DNA of 64,000 bases from Flavobacteriales bacterium. Its GTDB lineage: Bacteria; Bacteroidota; Bacteroidia; NS11-12g; UBA955. Shown in pieces: positions 25,401 through 34,233 of the stretch (position 1 is the stretch's first letter; each line of letters begins with the position of its first letter). Made by a program: the position numbers and the translations under genes. The notes beneath the pieces are model-generated. The model worked only from the letters and a program-made list of their open reading frames with translations, made no database searches and was not told where the DNA came from. The stretch is from NCBI GenBank assembly GCA_947496375.1, contig CANMCY010000003.1, positions 91,779 to 155,778 on the forward strand, written 5' to 3'.

Positions 25401-27660
25401 CAGAGAACGATTTAGGGTACTGGCAAGTAATTATTGCAACACCCGGAAACCTTCCAATGTGGGAATACTAACCGTAAAAGCCCCGCTAAGACTTAAGCTG
25501 CCTAACGATACTACCATCTGTTTGGGTAATTCCGTCGCTTTTAATGCCACAGGCACCGGAGGCGATAGCACCCGCTATACCTTCCAGTGGCAGGGTTTTG
25601 CTTCAGGCAAGGGGATAACCGCAAGCCCGACTACCAAAACCACATACCGCATAACACTGGATGATCAATGCACGGTTTATGACGCCAAAGACTCCGTGAT
25701 TGTGGATGTAAGAGCACCACTTACACTGAAAGCCGGCAAGGACACTACCCTATGCTTGGGCCGCAGTGTCAATCTGACCGCTGCACTGAGTGGTGGGCTA
25801 CCAACCGGTTACAAATACCTGTGGACACCCGGTAACATTACTACAGCGAATTACCTGGTTAATCCATCCACTACCACCGACTACACCATCCGCGCACTCG
25901 ACGGCTGCACCCCAGACACGCTATATGCCACATTCAAGGTCACAACCCGGCCTGCGCTGGACATCAAACTCAATAACGACACACTGATTTGCAATGGCAA
26001 TTCTGTAAACCTCAGTGCGATAGTTTCCGGTGGATTAACCCCAAGCAGAATCATAAGCTGGAATCAGGGACTGGGAACAGGATTAAGTAAATTGGTGACA
26101 CCCGGAACAAAAACCACCTACAGGGCCATTGTCAGTGACGGATGCTCTGTGAAGAACGATACCGCTTTTGTAACTGTTGATGTGAGGGCTCCTCTATCAT
26201 TAGACTTAAAAAGAGATACCACCCTTTGCCGTGGCCGCAATGTAACATTAACAGCCACTCCGGCAGGAGGCCTCAATACGGGCTATAGCATTCAGTGGAA
26301 TCAGGGATTAAGCAGTGTTTACAACCACCTTGTTTCACCTGTCAACACAACCATTTACAGCGCAATTTTAAGTGACGGTTGCACCAAAAAATCAGACACG
26401 CAGACAGTGACTGTCACTGTGCGCCAGGCACTGAATATTGCCACCAATGCAGATACCACACTTTGTTTCGGGAACCCAATATCTCTCAATACAGTGGCCA
26501 CCGGAGGAAACGGATTGTATCAGTACCGCTGGGAGGATGTGGCCAATCCTGCGACCTCGCTTAGTAGCAGTGCAACGCTAAACCTCAATCCCACAAGCAC
26601 CGTCACCATTCGTGTAATCCTTACCGATGGATGCACCATAAAAAGCGATACTGCACAGCTGAAAATCAGTGTTTTGACCAACCTCAGCATTACTACATCT
26701 CCCGACACAGCCATTTGTGGCGGCGAAATTGCATCATTGCGCGTGAAAGCATCGGGTGGCAACGGTAATTATCAGTACACCTGGACAGATCTGTCGGATA
26801 ACAGCAGTGCAGGAAGCAGCAGTGGTCTTACGGTTTCTCCGGCGAATACCCGCAGCTACAGAATAGCTGTAACGGATGGATGCACTATAGCCCAGCCACA
26901 GCGCAACATTCAGGTTCAGGTTGTGGCCCAGCCCCTTGGTAGTCTATTTATTCCAAATAATGTGGCCTGTGATCCCGGGGTTTTTAGTGTGAAAAATACA
27001 AGTTCTGCTGCTGCACGCTATCTGCTGAACAACAGACGCTACAGTGGTGCAGACACCGCTTTGAGATTTTCGACCGGAAATTATACAGTCAAGCTAACGG
27101 CATTCAATAGTCTGGGCTGTATAGATACAGTTTCCTATGTGCTAATTGTCAATCCCAGGCCCAAAGCAGGATTCAGTTTCACCCCTTCTGCTCCAAGGGA
27201 GTTGCAACCCGTTTCATTTACAGACCAAAGCAGCGGCGCAACAAGCTGGCAGTGGAATCTGCCCCATGGGTTTTTTAATACCCAGCAACCCGGCACATGG
27301 GTTTCCAACGATACAGGCACATGGATGGCACAGCAAATCGTGGGTAACACCTTTAACTGCTTTGATACCTTGAATCAGGTAATACGGGTGGGAATCGGAT
27401 ATTACCTGCACATACCCAATGCATTCACTCCGGACAATAACGGCCTTAATGAGGTATGGAAACCCAGTTTACGCGGAATCAAATCATACAGACTGAGGAT
27501 TTTCAACCGATGGGGACAAATGGTATTCAAATCTGAGGATCCCAATGCCGGCTGGTCGGGAGACAATGCTCCGCAGGGCACCTATATCGTAGAAATCAGC
27601 ATTATCAATGCATACGATGAACGCATCACGGAAAAAGGGACCATTACACTGATTCGTTAA
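22477..27660 (+). CDS. Giant subtilisin-like secreted protease with T9SS type B domain
   Basis: A 1727-residue secreted protein. A signal peptide (1-25, ending AHAQ) leads a propeptide-like region, then an S8 serine protease domain with Asp241 (GEWDGAG), His269 (HATHVCG) and Ser441 (GTSMSCPG). After it come a jelly-roll P-like region, a fibronectin type III domain (about 725-815, YRVLQSINSYMEPIG onward), two Ig-like domains with NITGKNKDTL/SDLPGDTLNTL, about six repeats of roughly 80 residues each opening with a DTTLCLG-type strand, a PKD-like part, and a C-terminal type B (CHU_C) sorting domain with NAFTPDNNGLNEVW and FNRWGQMVF. It should be secreted by T9SS. The last 17 bases overlap the end of the convergent kinase gene. 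Confidence 0.9.
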   Translation: MKVHALKPLLSLTLFCFCAMAHAQHSPIIRMKTGNIPTTGQAVIPAIEKQSEFYTAFVTFSAMPDALQKEAIAKTGIALLEYVPDFTWYAEIPSRLSGKDLSAFGVFSIQPLKNSWKTELDLWQHGGPEWARSTGFPGWVEATVFLNGNHRYLEVKNAFEAQGFICRDYLPKFKTFQVRFPLEKIQNLLSIDGFYWMEPIPPAAEAHNFPGRVNHRALTLNLGRPGGRNLWGKGITIGEWDGAGIGSHVDYNDRIINKNNFVAGSNGNHATHVCGTITGGGIIDPYGQGMAPKANVFGWDFFGNVAAEMDTACFRDSIVMTNNSYGYGSDPCGTRGTYDGVSRNLDILVNMYPYLSHQFSSGNSRSSNCATGGYRTINSGFQAAKNIITVGALQFNDGNSSFHSYGPMRDGRMKPDICAMGVSVYSTLPSNTYQGGWNGTSMSCPGATGTIALLYERFKQLNSNLKPLNHTLKAIVCNTADDIGNVGPDYAFGFGRINAVSAMKVLEDKTYKVDSVTLSNSRTDTVYVKPGTARFQVMLVWDDMYAAAGASPSLINDLDLEVQDSAGTVYLPWTLNPACHTCLPIRKRDSLNNAEQFYFDNPKSGKWVIRVKGKAISTTKEVYTITHSQIGNYVRVSYPNGHETMIPPTGTAPQTIAWDAFGATGTYTLEYSSDSGVTWNNITTGLAASNRYFTWNNAPANLNTRKALVRIKNGSLTDVSDTTFHIFYRASQPNGMTCSSQVHLYWPKTTGAATYRVLQSINSYMEPIGTTKDTFFTVTGLINGRTYWFSLEAIGPNGETGPRCNGKSFTPTATPIAPAITTQPISQIVCAGNTLTLISSATGTASMSKQWQISTDSGKTWQNITGKNKDTLSIPNFSWNQRGTYYRNRYLNACLNLVYTQAAAIGVDTQATFTSHPTDQWKCEGDSVAWTINVNSGMKPRLQWQRSTDNGVTWSDLPGDTLNTLKRRNLTFANNRERFRVLASNYCNTRKPSNVGILTVKAPLRLKLPNDTTICLGNSVAFNATGTGGDSTRYTFQWQGFASGKGITASPTTKTTYRITLDDQCTVYDAKDSVIVDVRAPLTLKAGKDTTLCLGRSVNLTAALSGGLPTGYKYLWTPGNITTANYLVNPSTTTDYTIRALDGCTPDTLYATFKVTTRPALDIKLNNDTLICNGNSVNLSAIVSGGLTPSRIISWNQGLGTGLSKLVTPGTKTTYRAIVSDGCSVKNDTAFVTVDVRAPLSLDLKRDTTLCRGRNVTLTATPAGGLNTGYSIQWNQGLSSVYNHLVSPVNTTIYSAILSDGCTKKSDTQTVTVTVRQALNIATNADTTLCFGNPISLNTVATGGNGLYQYRWEDVANPATSLSSSATLNLNPTSTVTIRVILTDGCTIKSDTAQLKISVLTNLSITTSPDTAICGGEIASLRVKASGGNGNYQYTWTDLSDNSSAGSSSGLTVSPANTRSYRIAVTDGCTIAQPQRNIQVQVVAQPLGSLFIPNNVACDPGVFSVKNTSSAAARYLLNNRRYSGADTALRFSTGNYTVKLTAFNSLGCIDTVSYVLIVNPRPKAGFSFTPSAPRELQPVSFTDQSSGATSWQWNLPHGFFNTQQPGTWVSNDTGTWMAQQIVGNTFNCFDTLNQVIRVGIGYYLHIPNAFTPDNNGLNEVWKPSLRGIKSYRLRIFNRWGQMVFKSEDPNAGWSGDNAPQGTYIVEISIINAYDERITEKGTITLIR

Positions 27661-28801
27661 AGACAATACGCAGGGTTGTATTTGTACCCGGCACGCTTTC
27701 TTTTACAAGAATCTGTCCCAAGTGATAGTCGTTGATTATTCGCTTTGCCAGGGATAAACCCAGCCCCCAACCCCTTCTTTTGGTGGTATATCCGGGTTTA
27801 AAAACGGATTTGTGACGATTTCGCGGAATGCCTTTTCCGGTATCTGAGACATCAAGCGAAATTTTTCCTGCCTTTTTGCTGATGGTATAGGTAAGCTTGC
27901 CGGCCCCTTCCATGGCATCTATGCTGTTTTTGGTAAGGTTTTCAATTACCCAGTCAAACAGGTTCTGGTTCAGCATAACAAACACCGGTGAATCGGATAA
28001 TTGAACATCAAATATTACGCCTTTTCCGGAGCGTGTTTTCATATAATTGACTGCCTGTTCAAGGGCATCATTCAGGTCAATTTTCTTGAGGATAGGTTCA
28101 GAGCCGATTTTACTAAATCGTTCTGTTATGATTTGCAGACGCCTAATATCTTTTCGCATCTCATCGCCTGTATTTTCAGGCATTTCTCCCATTTCAATAA
28201 CATCTACCCAACCCATAAGCGATGAAATGGGTGTGCCCAGTTGATGTGCGGTTTCTTTGGCCAAACCCACCCAAACTTGGTTCTCCTCTGCCCTGCGGCT
28301 TACCGAAAAAGCAAAATAGGATACCAGAATAAACAATGCCACCACACCCAAAACCACATAGGGATAATAGCGCAGCTGTTTGAGCACACTGCTTTCGCCA
28401 TAGTAAACCTTGTGGACCACACCATCGGCAATGGGAATGGGTATAGGTTCATTTTCCTCTTCAAACTCCTGCCGCTTCTCTTCCAGATAACCCGGTTTTG
28501 CAAGCATCTTCTTATCCAGGTTTACATTAATCTGGGTGATTTTGCCGTTTTCATCCACCACAATGGCAGGGATGGTCGTATTATCCTGAATCAATTCGAG
28601 ATAAAAAGTAAGATTGGCCTCATCCACCTCCGGATCACCGCTATTTTTAACCGCTTTAGCCCAGGTACTAACCTTTTTCTTCTCTTCCTTAGCTACCTTC
28701 TGGGCCAGCTGCTGACTAAAAAACAAAGTCAGGCCTCCAATAAAAATGGCCAATAATAACAAAATTATTTTGACGTATTTTTTGACTTCGTAGCTATTCA
28801 C
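27644..28801 (-). CDS. Membrane sensor histidine kinase
   Basis: A 385-residue protein with two membrane segments (about 11-30 and 146-166) flanking a periplasmic sensor region, no HAMP domain, a DHp helix with His186 in ETAHQLGTPISSL, and a HATPase domain with the N box ENLTKNSIDAM, G1 DTGKGIP and G2 GWGLGLSLAKRI. It autophosphorylates and passes phosphate to a response regulator; none is encoded here, so it is an orphan. It starts with GTG 28801, three bases after the glycosyltransferase stop, so recR, the glycosyltransferase and the kinase look like one transcript. The signal is unknown. Confidence 0.88.
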   Translation of the reverse strand: MNSYEVKKYVKIILLLLAIFIGGLTLFFSQQLAQKVAKEEKKKVSTWAKAVKNSGDPEVDEANLTFYLELIQDNTTIPAIVVDENGKITQINVNLDKKMLAKPGYLEEKRQEFEEENEPIPIPIADGVVHKVYYGESSVLKQLRYYPYVVLGVVALFILVSYFAFSVSRRAEENQVWVGLAKETAHQLGTPISSLMGWVDVIEMGEMPENTGDEMRKDIRRLQIITERFSKIGSEPILKKIDLNDALEQAVNYMKTRSGKGVIFDVQLSDSPVFVMLNQNLFDWVIENLTKNSIDAMEGAGKLTYTISKKAGKISLDVSDTGKGIPRNRHKSVFKPGYTTKRRGWGLGLSLAKRIINDYHLGQILVKESVPGTNTTLRIVFNESV

Positions 28802-28803
28802 AA

Positions 28804-30765
28804 TTACGCTGTTGGGGGATTACCGGACGCTATTGACCGTGTGAGATAAATCCAAATGGTATGTAAATCCTGATACACGTGATAATCACGGGCATAATTC
28901 AAATTGACTGCAGATTCAAGTTCTGCATTGGCATATAACATTCCGGGATACAGACAACCCGGTTTCAATCTGGGGAGATAATCAGTATTGGGTCGATTAG
29001 CATAACTCACCCATGTTTCTTTTCCCCATAGCACCTTAAACCAGTGTGTCATTAGAAATCTACCTTTCTTTAACATCAATAACAATGGCGAAAGAAGGAA
29101 AAAAACAGCCACCAAACCTAAATCTAATATACGCTTTTTTCGCCGTATTTCCAAATTTTCTATCGTAAAACTCAAATCCAGTGTAAACAGCTCTCCGCGC
29201 TCATCCTTACTGTTACTGCCAATAACAAAATGACTTCCTTCGGGAACAATTTTAAATTGCACCGATCTACCTGAAAGGTGACTCATTACCTCCATGATAT
29301 GAGATGAAACCACATCAGCAGCGCTAAAAATGACCAGATTCACGTTGAAAATATCCACCACTTCGGCCACCTGCCCCAAGTTGCCGGCAAAACCTTCCGG
29401 GCGGGAATTATCCGGAGAAACCCGGGTGATGGCGTCCATTTTGACCATGCTGCGGGTTAACAGCCCTTCAATGCGCTGAGACTCTGCCATACCGGCAACA
29501 ATAGCTATTCGGTATGCCCGGGTATCTGCGAGCTGTGTTTTGCCTGTTTTAAGAAAATGCATGAGCAACCGCAACAGTAACGGTGCGGCTATACTCCATG
29601 CGCAACCCAGCAACAGGATGGCCCTGCTGAACTGCAGTGATTTGGGCAGAAATGCATAGCCGGAAAACGCAATCAGTGCGCCAAAAGCAGCCCCTCTGAC
29701 TATGCGGCGCACGGAAAGGGGCCTATCATATCCACCGCTCAGATAAACACAAAACAATACAGTCAGAATATAAACAGGTATGTGAAGCGAAAAATAGGTA
29801 TCAGGATAAAAGCCCTTTACATATTTGTTATATTCTTCCCAATACCGGGTAATACCGAAATATCCGGCATAAATCAGTAAAAAATCCAATATCGGCAACC
29901 ATGCCGAACTCAGCGCCCTGTAAGCCAAAGCAATGGTAGCCCGCAGGTAAATTGCCAGTTGAATAAAAACATTCAAACGTCCTGCAATGCTCTTGCTGTA
30001 GTGTTTACGGGCGAAAAGAACCATTGCATTATAAAACACCTTCACATAATTGGCACTGCGCTTTTTGGTACTCTCGCCCTTATAATGGATAATGGTGGTT
30101 TGCGGAAAATAGTAATTGTGATAACCCGCCTGCGTAATTCTGTAACTTAAATCAATATCCTCGCCGTACATGAAGAAATCTTCATCCAATAGGCCAATCT
30201 TTCCTAAGACTTCGCTTCTCAGCAGCATAAAAGCACCACTCAGCACATCTACCCTGTGAATGCTGTTCTCATCCAGAAATTTTAAATGATACCTGCCAAA
30301 AGTTTTTGACCTGGGAAAAAGTGCAGATAATCCGGTCATTTTATAAAATGCCACTGCAGGTGAAGGCAAACCGCGCTTACTTTCCGGTAAAAACTGCCCC
30401 TTGCCGTCTATCATTCGAACGCCAAGTCCGCCTGCATCCAAATGTTCATCCATGAACGCAACACACTTTTCCAGCGTATCATCCTGCAAAACGGTATCCG
30501 GATTCAGCAATAACACATATCTCGACTGGCTCATTCTAATGGCCTGATTATTGGCTTTGCTAAACCCCAGATTCTCTTTGTTTTCTAGGCATTTAACGGA
30601 TGGGAAAAGGGATTTTACCATTTCCATGCTGCCATCCACACTGTTATTATCCACCACCCATACCTCTGCATCAATATTGCGGGTGGCCCTCATCACGCTA
30701 TGCAATGCCTGCTCCAAAAAGTAGCGCACATTGTAATTGACGATAATGACCGAAAGCTGATGCAA
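28804..30765 (-). CDS. Multidomain glycosyltransferase: GT2 plus membrane sugar-transferase-like region
   Basis: A 653-residue protein. Residues 1 to about 260 are a GT2 domain (SVIIVNYN, VWVVDNNSVDGS, RYVLLLNPDTVL, and the EDIDLSYR acceptor box). Then come four or more membrane segments (about 270-400), a Rossmann-like region (about 418-510, starting RIAIVAGMAES) like the CoA-binding part of polyprenyl glycosylphosphotransferases, and a C-terminal segment with KKRILDLGLVAVFFLLSPLL. The usual catalytic KFRSM-type signature of the sugar transferase is absent. The start is TTG 30765. It probably builds a surface glycan; substrates unknown. Confidence 0.8.
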   Translation of the reverse strand: MHQLSVIIVNYNVRYFLEQALHSVMRATRNIDAEVWVVDNNSVDGSMEMVKSLFPSVKCLENKENLGFSKANNQAIRMSQSRYVLLLNPDTVLQDDTLEKCVAFMDEHLDAGGLGVRMIDGKGQFLPESKRGLPSPAVAFYKMTGLSALFPRSKTFGRYHLKFLDENSIHRVDVLSGAFMLLRSEVLGKIGLLDEDFFMYGEDIDLSYRITQAGYHNYYFPQTTIIHYKGESTKKRSANYVKVFYNAMVLFARKHYSKSIAGRLNVFIQLAIYLRATIALAYRALSSAWLPILDFLLIYAGYFGITRYWEEYNKYVKGFYPDTYFSLHIPVYILTVLFCVYLSGGYDRPLSVRRIVRGAAFGALIAFSGYAFLPKSLQFSRAILLLGCAWSIAAPLLLRLLMHFLKTGKTQLADTRAYRIAIVAGMAESQRIEGLLTRSMVKMDAITRVSPDNSRPEGFAGNLGQVAEVVDIFNVNLVIFSAADVVSSHIMEVMSHLSGRSVQFKIVPEGSHFVIGSNSKDERGELFTLDLSFTIENLEIRRKKRILDLGLVAVFFLLSPLLLMLKKGRFLMTHWFKVLWGKETWVSYANRPNTDYLPRLKPGCLYPGMLYANAELESAVNLNYARDYHVYQDLHTIWIYLTRSIASGNPPTA

Positions 30766-30770
30766 AATTT

Positions 30771-31376
30771 CTATACTTTATATTCGGTGCGGTTAGCGAT
30801 ACTTCTGCCCAGGGTAATTTCGTCTGCATAGCCAATTTCTCCGCCGATGGCAATTCCCCGGGAGATACAGCTGATTCTAACAGGCAACTCCCTGAGTTTT
30901 TTGGCGAGATAGAACATGGTAGTATCCCCTTCCACTGTGGCACTAAAGGCCATGATGATTTCTTCGGGCGCGTTTTTTGCAATCCGATCCAGCAATGCCT
31001 GTATGTAAAGCTGATCGGGGCCAATGCCATCCATGGGAGATATCAACCCGCCCAAAACATGGTACAACCCATGGAACTGTGCCGTTGATTCTATGCTCAT
31101 TTGATCACTAAAGTCCTCTACAACACAAATAATTTTGGCATTACGTGAAGGATTGGAGCACACGTTGCATAATTCATGGTCGCTGACATTGCCACATTCA
31201 CGGCACAACTTGAGCTCTGTTTTAATTTTCAGAATGCTGTCGGCCAGGTTTACAACCTCATGTTCCGGGCGATTTAGCAGATACATAACCATGCGCAAGG
31301 CAGACCGCTTGCCGATTCCCGGAAAACCCGAAAGCGCCTCAACCGCCTGTTCTACAATACCTGATGTAAACTGCAC
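30771..31376 (-). CDS. recR: Recombination mediator protein RecR
   Basis: A 201-residue protein that, with RecF and RecO, loads RecA on gapped DNA. It has a helix-hairpin-helix (LSGFPGIGKRSALRMVMYLL), a C4 zinc finger (CRECGNVSDHELCNVC), and a Toprim domain (ICVVEDFSDQMSIE, and GIGPDQLYIQALLDRI). It starts with GTG 31376, 4 bases after a -7 box. The glycosyltransferase gene follows after 5 bases. Identification is secure; its pairing with a glycosyltransferase and a kinase is probably just transcriptional convenience. Confidence 0.96.
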   Translation of the reverse strand: MQFTSGIVEQAVEALSGFPGIGKRSALRMVMYLLNRPEHEVVNLADSILKIKTELKLCRECGNVSDHELCNVCSNPSRNAKIICVVEDFSDQMSIESTAQFHGLYHVLGGLISPMDGIGPDQLYIQALLDRIAKNAPEEIIMAFSATVEGDTTMFYLAKKLRELPVRISCISRGIAIGGEIGYADEITLGRSIANRTEYKV

Positions 31377-31380
31377 ACCG

Positions 31381-31388
31381 CGAAGTTA
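31381..31388 (-). promoter_or_regulatory. -7 promoter box for recR
   Basis: TAACTTCG on the minus strand, ending 4 bases before the GTG start; leaderless mRNA expected. Confidence 0.6.
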
Positions 31389-31482
31389 AGGATTTGAACC
31401 CGTTATGCCCCACGCGAGTCCGTATCAAAAGTATTTTCCACATATTAAATACACAAGAAATCCGGCTTTGGTTTTATTGTAC

Positions 31483-31490
31483 TAATTTCG
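31483..31490 (+). promoter_or_regulatory. -7 promoter box for panD
   Basis: TAATTTCG ends 10 bases before the panD ATG. The first gene of a run through to prmC. Confidence 0.55.
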
Positions 31491-31500
31491 CTGAAAATTT

Positions 31501-31848
31501 ATGCAGATTGAGGTTTTACAAGCCAAGATTCACAATGTTCGAATAACACAAACCGAACTTAACTACACCGGTAGCATAACAATCGATATGAACCTGGTGG
31601 ATGCGGCAGGGCTTATTCCCAACCAAAAGGTACTGATTGTGAACAACAACAATGGCGAGCGTTTTGAGACATACATTATTGCCGGCGAAAGAGGCAGCGG
31701 TATCATTGGACTCAACGGGGCTGCCGCCCGCAAAGGGCAGGTGGGTGATGAACTGATCATTATGACTTTTGCCCTAATGACCAAGGAAGAAGCGCTAGTA
31801 CATCAGCCAAAAAATATTTTCCCTGACAGAAACAATCAACTGGTTTGA
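31501..31848 (+). CDS. panD: Aspartate 1-decarboxylase
   Basis: A 115-residue pyruvoyl enzyme that makes beta-alanine for coenzyme A. The protein self-cleaves between Gly24 and Ser25 in YTGSITID, making the pyruvoyl group on the new N-terminus; the rest is the double-psi barrel (LLIPNQKVLIVNNNNGERF, GIIGLNGAAARKGQVGD). Its stop overlaps the TTG start of the next gene, so it may be translationally coupled with the flippase-like gene. Identification is secure. Confidence 0.96.
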   Translation: MQIEVLQAKIHNVRITQTELNYTGSITIDMNLVDAAGLIPNQKVLIVNNNNGERFETYIIAGERGSGIIGLNGAAARKGQVGDELIIMTFALMTKEEALVHQPKNIFPDRNNQLV

Positions 31849-32831
31849 CGCTTAACAGGAAAACCATAACGAATGCACTGCTGATTGTACTCACCGCCCT
31901 CATCTTTCTTTGGATTGGGCTGAAAACCGATTGGACTGCCACTTGGAGGGCGGTTCTGTCTGCCGATTTACAATGGGTGGCGGCCTCCGTGGTGGTTATG
32001 ATTTTCGGTCACTGGCTCCGGGGATACCGTTGGAATATGCTTACCGCGCCTGCGGGTTTTCCCCTGAATGCAAAACGATCTTTTTATGCTGTCATGAGTG
32101 GTTACCTCATCAACGTGGCTACCAGCCGGGGTGGAGAAGTGGTTCGCTGTGCCATGACCGCCAAGACTGAAAAAGCTCCTGTAGACCTGCTCATTGGAAC
32201 AGTAGTTACAGAGCGTCTGGTAGATATGTTAATGCTTTTGCTGGTTTGTATAACCGGATTGCTGGTGGAATTCGAGCATATTTATGGATTTTTTGATAGC
32301 TACATATTAAAACCTGTAAGTTCATTTGTAACACTCCAAAACACCCTGATTTTATTGACTTTGGCGATAACCTTAATACTGTTTTTAAGATTTAGGAAAA
32401 AATCCGCTTCGGAGAAATCCCCCGGAAAAATTGCCACCCTGCTTTCAGGTTTTTCGAAGGGTTTAAAAACCATTTTTACCTTGCAGCATCCCGGGCTGTT
32501 TTTTTTGTATTCATCAGGCATCTGGGCATGCTATATGGTCAGCGGTTATTTTTTACTTCAGAGCTTACCGGTAACTTCCCACATGGAATTTGGAAGTGCC
32601 ATAAGTCTACTCATTTTCAGTGCAGTAGGTATTGCCATTCCACTCCCGGCCGGTGCGGGGGTATGGGGTGCCATTTCTTTCGGACTGCAGGCCGTATATG
32701 CATTGAATGCAAAAGATGCTGAAACATTTGGTATCTTCAACCTGGCCTACCAGAACCTGTTTAGCATTTTGGTGGGTGGTATCTGTTATTTGCTGATGAT
32801 GATAGAAATGAGAAAATTGAAAACTGCATGA
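31845..32831 (+). CDS. Lysylphosphatidylglycerol-synthase-like (flippase) membrane protein, first copy
   Basis: A 328-residue protein of the LPG_synthase_TM (UPF0104) family with about eight membrane segments. Visible family features: HWLRGYRWNML (near residue 50), YAVMSGYLINVATSRGGEVVRCAM, TVVTERLVDMLM and SAVGIAIPLPAGAGVWGA. The soluble aminoacyltransferase domain of real MprF is absent. Relatives are flippases for lipids or lipid-linked sugars. It begins at TTG 31845, overlapping the panD stop, and its own stop overlaps the heptose gene by four bases (ATGA). Confidence 0.85.
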   Translation: MTLNRKTITNALLIVLTALIFLWIGLKTDWTATWRAVLSADLQWVAASVVVMIFGHWLRGYRWNMLTAPAGFPLNAKRSFYAVMSGYLINVATSRGGEVVRCAMTAKTEKAPVDLLIGTVVTERLVDMLMLLLVCITGLLVEFEHIYGFFDSYILKPVSSFVTLQNTLILLTLAITLILFLRFRKKSASEKSPGKIATLLSGFSKGLKTIFTLQHPGLFFLYSSGIWACYMVSGYFLLQSLPVTSHMEFGSAISLLIFSAVGIAIPLPAGAGVWGAISFGLQAVYALNAKDAETFGIFNLAYQNLFSILVGGICYLLMMIEMRKLKTA

Positions 32832-33322
32832 ATACAACTGAAAAAATATGGAAACGCGGGGAGGCCATGCTTCTTTCCTCCAAAATAAAGGAAGAGGGCC
32901 AGCGTATCGTATTCACCAATGGTTGTTTTGATATTCTGCATGCAGGCCATGTGACCTATCTGCAGGAAGCTGCAGCTTTAGGTGATTTTCTGGTGGTTGG
33001 CATCAACAGTGACGACAGCATAAAACGCCTGGAAAAAAGTCCTGCCAGACCATTGCAAAATGAATTTTCACGCACTGCGGTAATGGCAGCACTGGGATGT
33101 GTGGGTGCTGTTGTTGTTTTTGATGAGGATACCCCGCTTCAGCTCATTCAGGCAGTAAAACCCGATGTGCTGGTGAAAGGTGCAGACTACAAGATAGAAG
33201 ACATTGTAGGTGCCGCGGAAGTGCTATCCTGGGGTGGCGAAGTTAAAACCCTCGATTTTCTGCCCGGTTACAGCACAAGCAGCATCGAAAAGAAAATTCT
33301 GGAAGCCAATCGCAGTGTATGA
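32828..33322 (+). CDS. hldE-C (rfaE2): D-glycero-beta-D-manno-heptose 1-phosphate adenylyltransferase
   Basis: A 164-residue nucleotidyltransferase that makes ADP-D-glycero-D-manno-heptose for LPS core. FTNGCFDILHAGHVTYL carries the HxGH-type motif; VVGINSDDSIKRL and KGADYKIEDIVGA are typical of the RfaE C-terminal domain. It is the adenylyltransferase alone; the kinase half of HldE is not fused and no hldA, gmhA or gmhB gene is seen in the window. It is four-base-overlapped by both neighbours, so it is firmly within the operon of two flippase-like proteins. Kinase-fused relatives are ruled out by length. Confidence 0.9.
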   Translation: MNTTEKIWKRGEAMLLSSKIKEEGQRIVFTNGCFDILHAGHVTYLQEAAALGDFLVVGINSDDSIKRLEKSPARPLQNEFSRTAVMAALGCVGAVVVFDEDTPLQLIQAVKPDVLVKGADYKIEDIVGAAEVLSWGGEVKTLDFLPGYSTSSIEKKILEANRSV

Positions 33323-34233
33323 AAAACCGACGCTGGTGGTCGGTGTTGAAAGGGTTCCTTATCGTGGCATGCCTGCTTTGGGTGCTAAATCTGCTGCAAG
33401 GAGGCCTTCCAGAGCCGGAAAAGGTTTGGAACGCATTGTGCAAAATCCCTTGGTACTGGCACTTGGCTGCAGTGTTATCAGCCAGCATCAACTGGTGGAT
33501 TGAAACCCTTAAATGGCAATTGCTTGTTTCCAACATTGAAAAATTACGTTTTGCCAATGCCATAAAAGGTTTGCTTGCCGGTGCTGCCGCAAACAATGTT
33601 TTACCGTTTCGGGTAGGAGAATTTCTGGGCAGGGTGATGTACCTAAAAGAAGAAAATCGCCCTGCTGCCTTATTAAATAACTATTTTGGTGCCGCCTGTC
33701 AAACCCTTGTTACCCTGATTGTCGGTATTCCGGCTGCTTACACCCTGCTGGGCTCAAAAGCTGAGCGATACGGACAAAATAGCATAGTGTATGTATTAAC
33801 CCTGTTTCTCCTACTGGGAATCGCCTGGTTTATGCTAAAAACTCGCACAGGAAAGCCTGCATGGATTGAAAAATGGCTGATGGGTTTCAGAAATTTCTCA
33901 GCAAAACAAATTACGGGCGCATTCGCGCTATCCCTGCTTCGCTACGGGGTATTTGGCGGATTTTATACATTTTTCATAGTCCAATTTCAGTTGGCAGAAT
34001 TCAGCACAGCAGTGACCGGGGTGGCCTGTATTTTCTTTATCCAGACATTTACGCCGGGCATGATATACACAGATGCTGCAGTAAGACTCAGCCTGCCCCT
34101 GATGGTTTTCCCCCTCCCGGATGAACAAAAACCCCTGCTCATGGGCATTGCCATTATCAATTATTTTTACAACGTATTACTGCCGGCTTTCATCGGGCTC
34201 GTTGTTTTTATTCTGCATAAATGGAAACGCTAA
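33319..34233 (+). CDS. Flippase-like membrane protein, second copy
   Basis: A 304-residue protein of the LPG_synthase_TM type with about seven or eight membrane segments. FANAIKGLLAGAAANNVLPFRVGEFLGRVMYL matches the family's central motif, as in the upstream copy, and FFIQTFTPGMIYTDAAVRL is near the end. It is not closely similar to the copy at 31845, so they look like separate subfamilies. It overlaps hldE by four bases and the GT2 gene by 13. Its place suggests a role with lipid-linked sugars. Confidence 0.82.
   Translation: MKNRRWWSVLKGFLIVACLLWVLNLLQGGLPEPEKVWNALCKIPWYWHLAAVLSASINWWIETLKWQLLVSNIEKLRFANAIKGLLAGAAANNVLPFRVGEFLGRVMYLKEENRPAALLNNYFGAACQTLVTLIVGIPAAYTLLGSKAERYGQNSIVYVLTLFLLLGIAWFMLKTRTGKPAWIEKWLMGFRNFSAKQITGAFALSLLRYGVFGGFYTFFIVQFQLAEFSTAVTGVACIFFIQTFTPGMIYTDAAVRLSLPLMVFPLPDEQKPLLMGIAIINYFYNVLLPAFIGLVVFILHKWKR

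Noticed and set aside
28241..28756. A 171-codon plus-strand frame opposite the histidine kinase
   Set aside because: The kinase has all its catalytic boxes; this frame is a shadow.
27644..28801. A two-component pair with a response regulator
   Set aside because: No receiver-domain gene lies next to the kinase.
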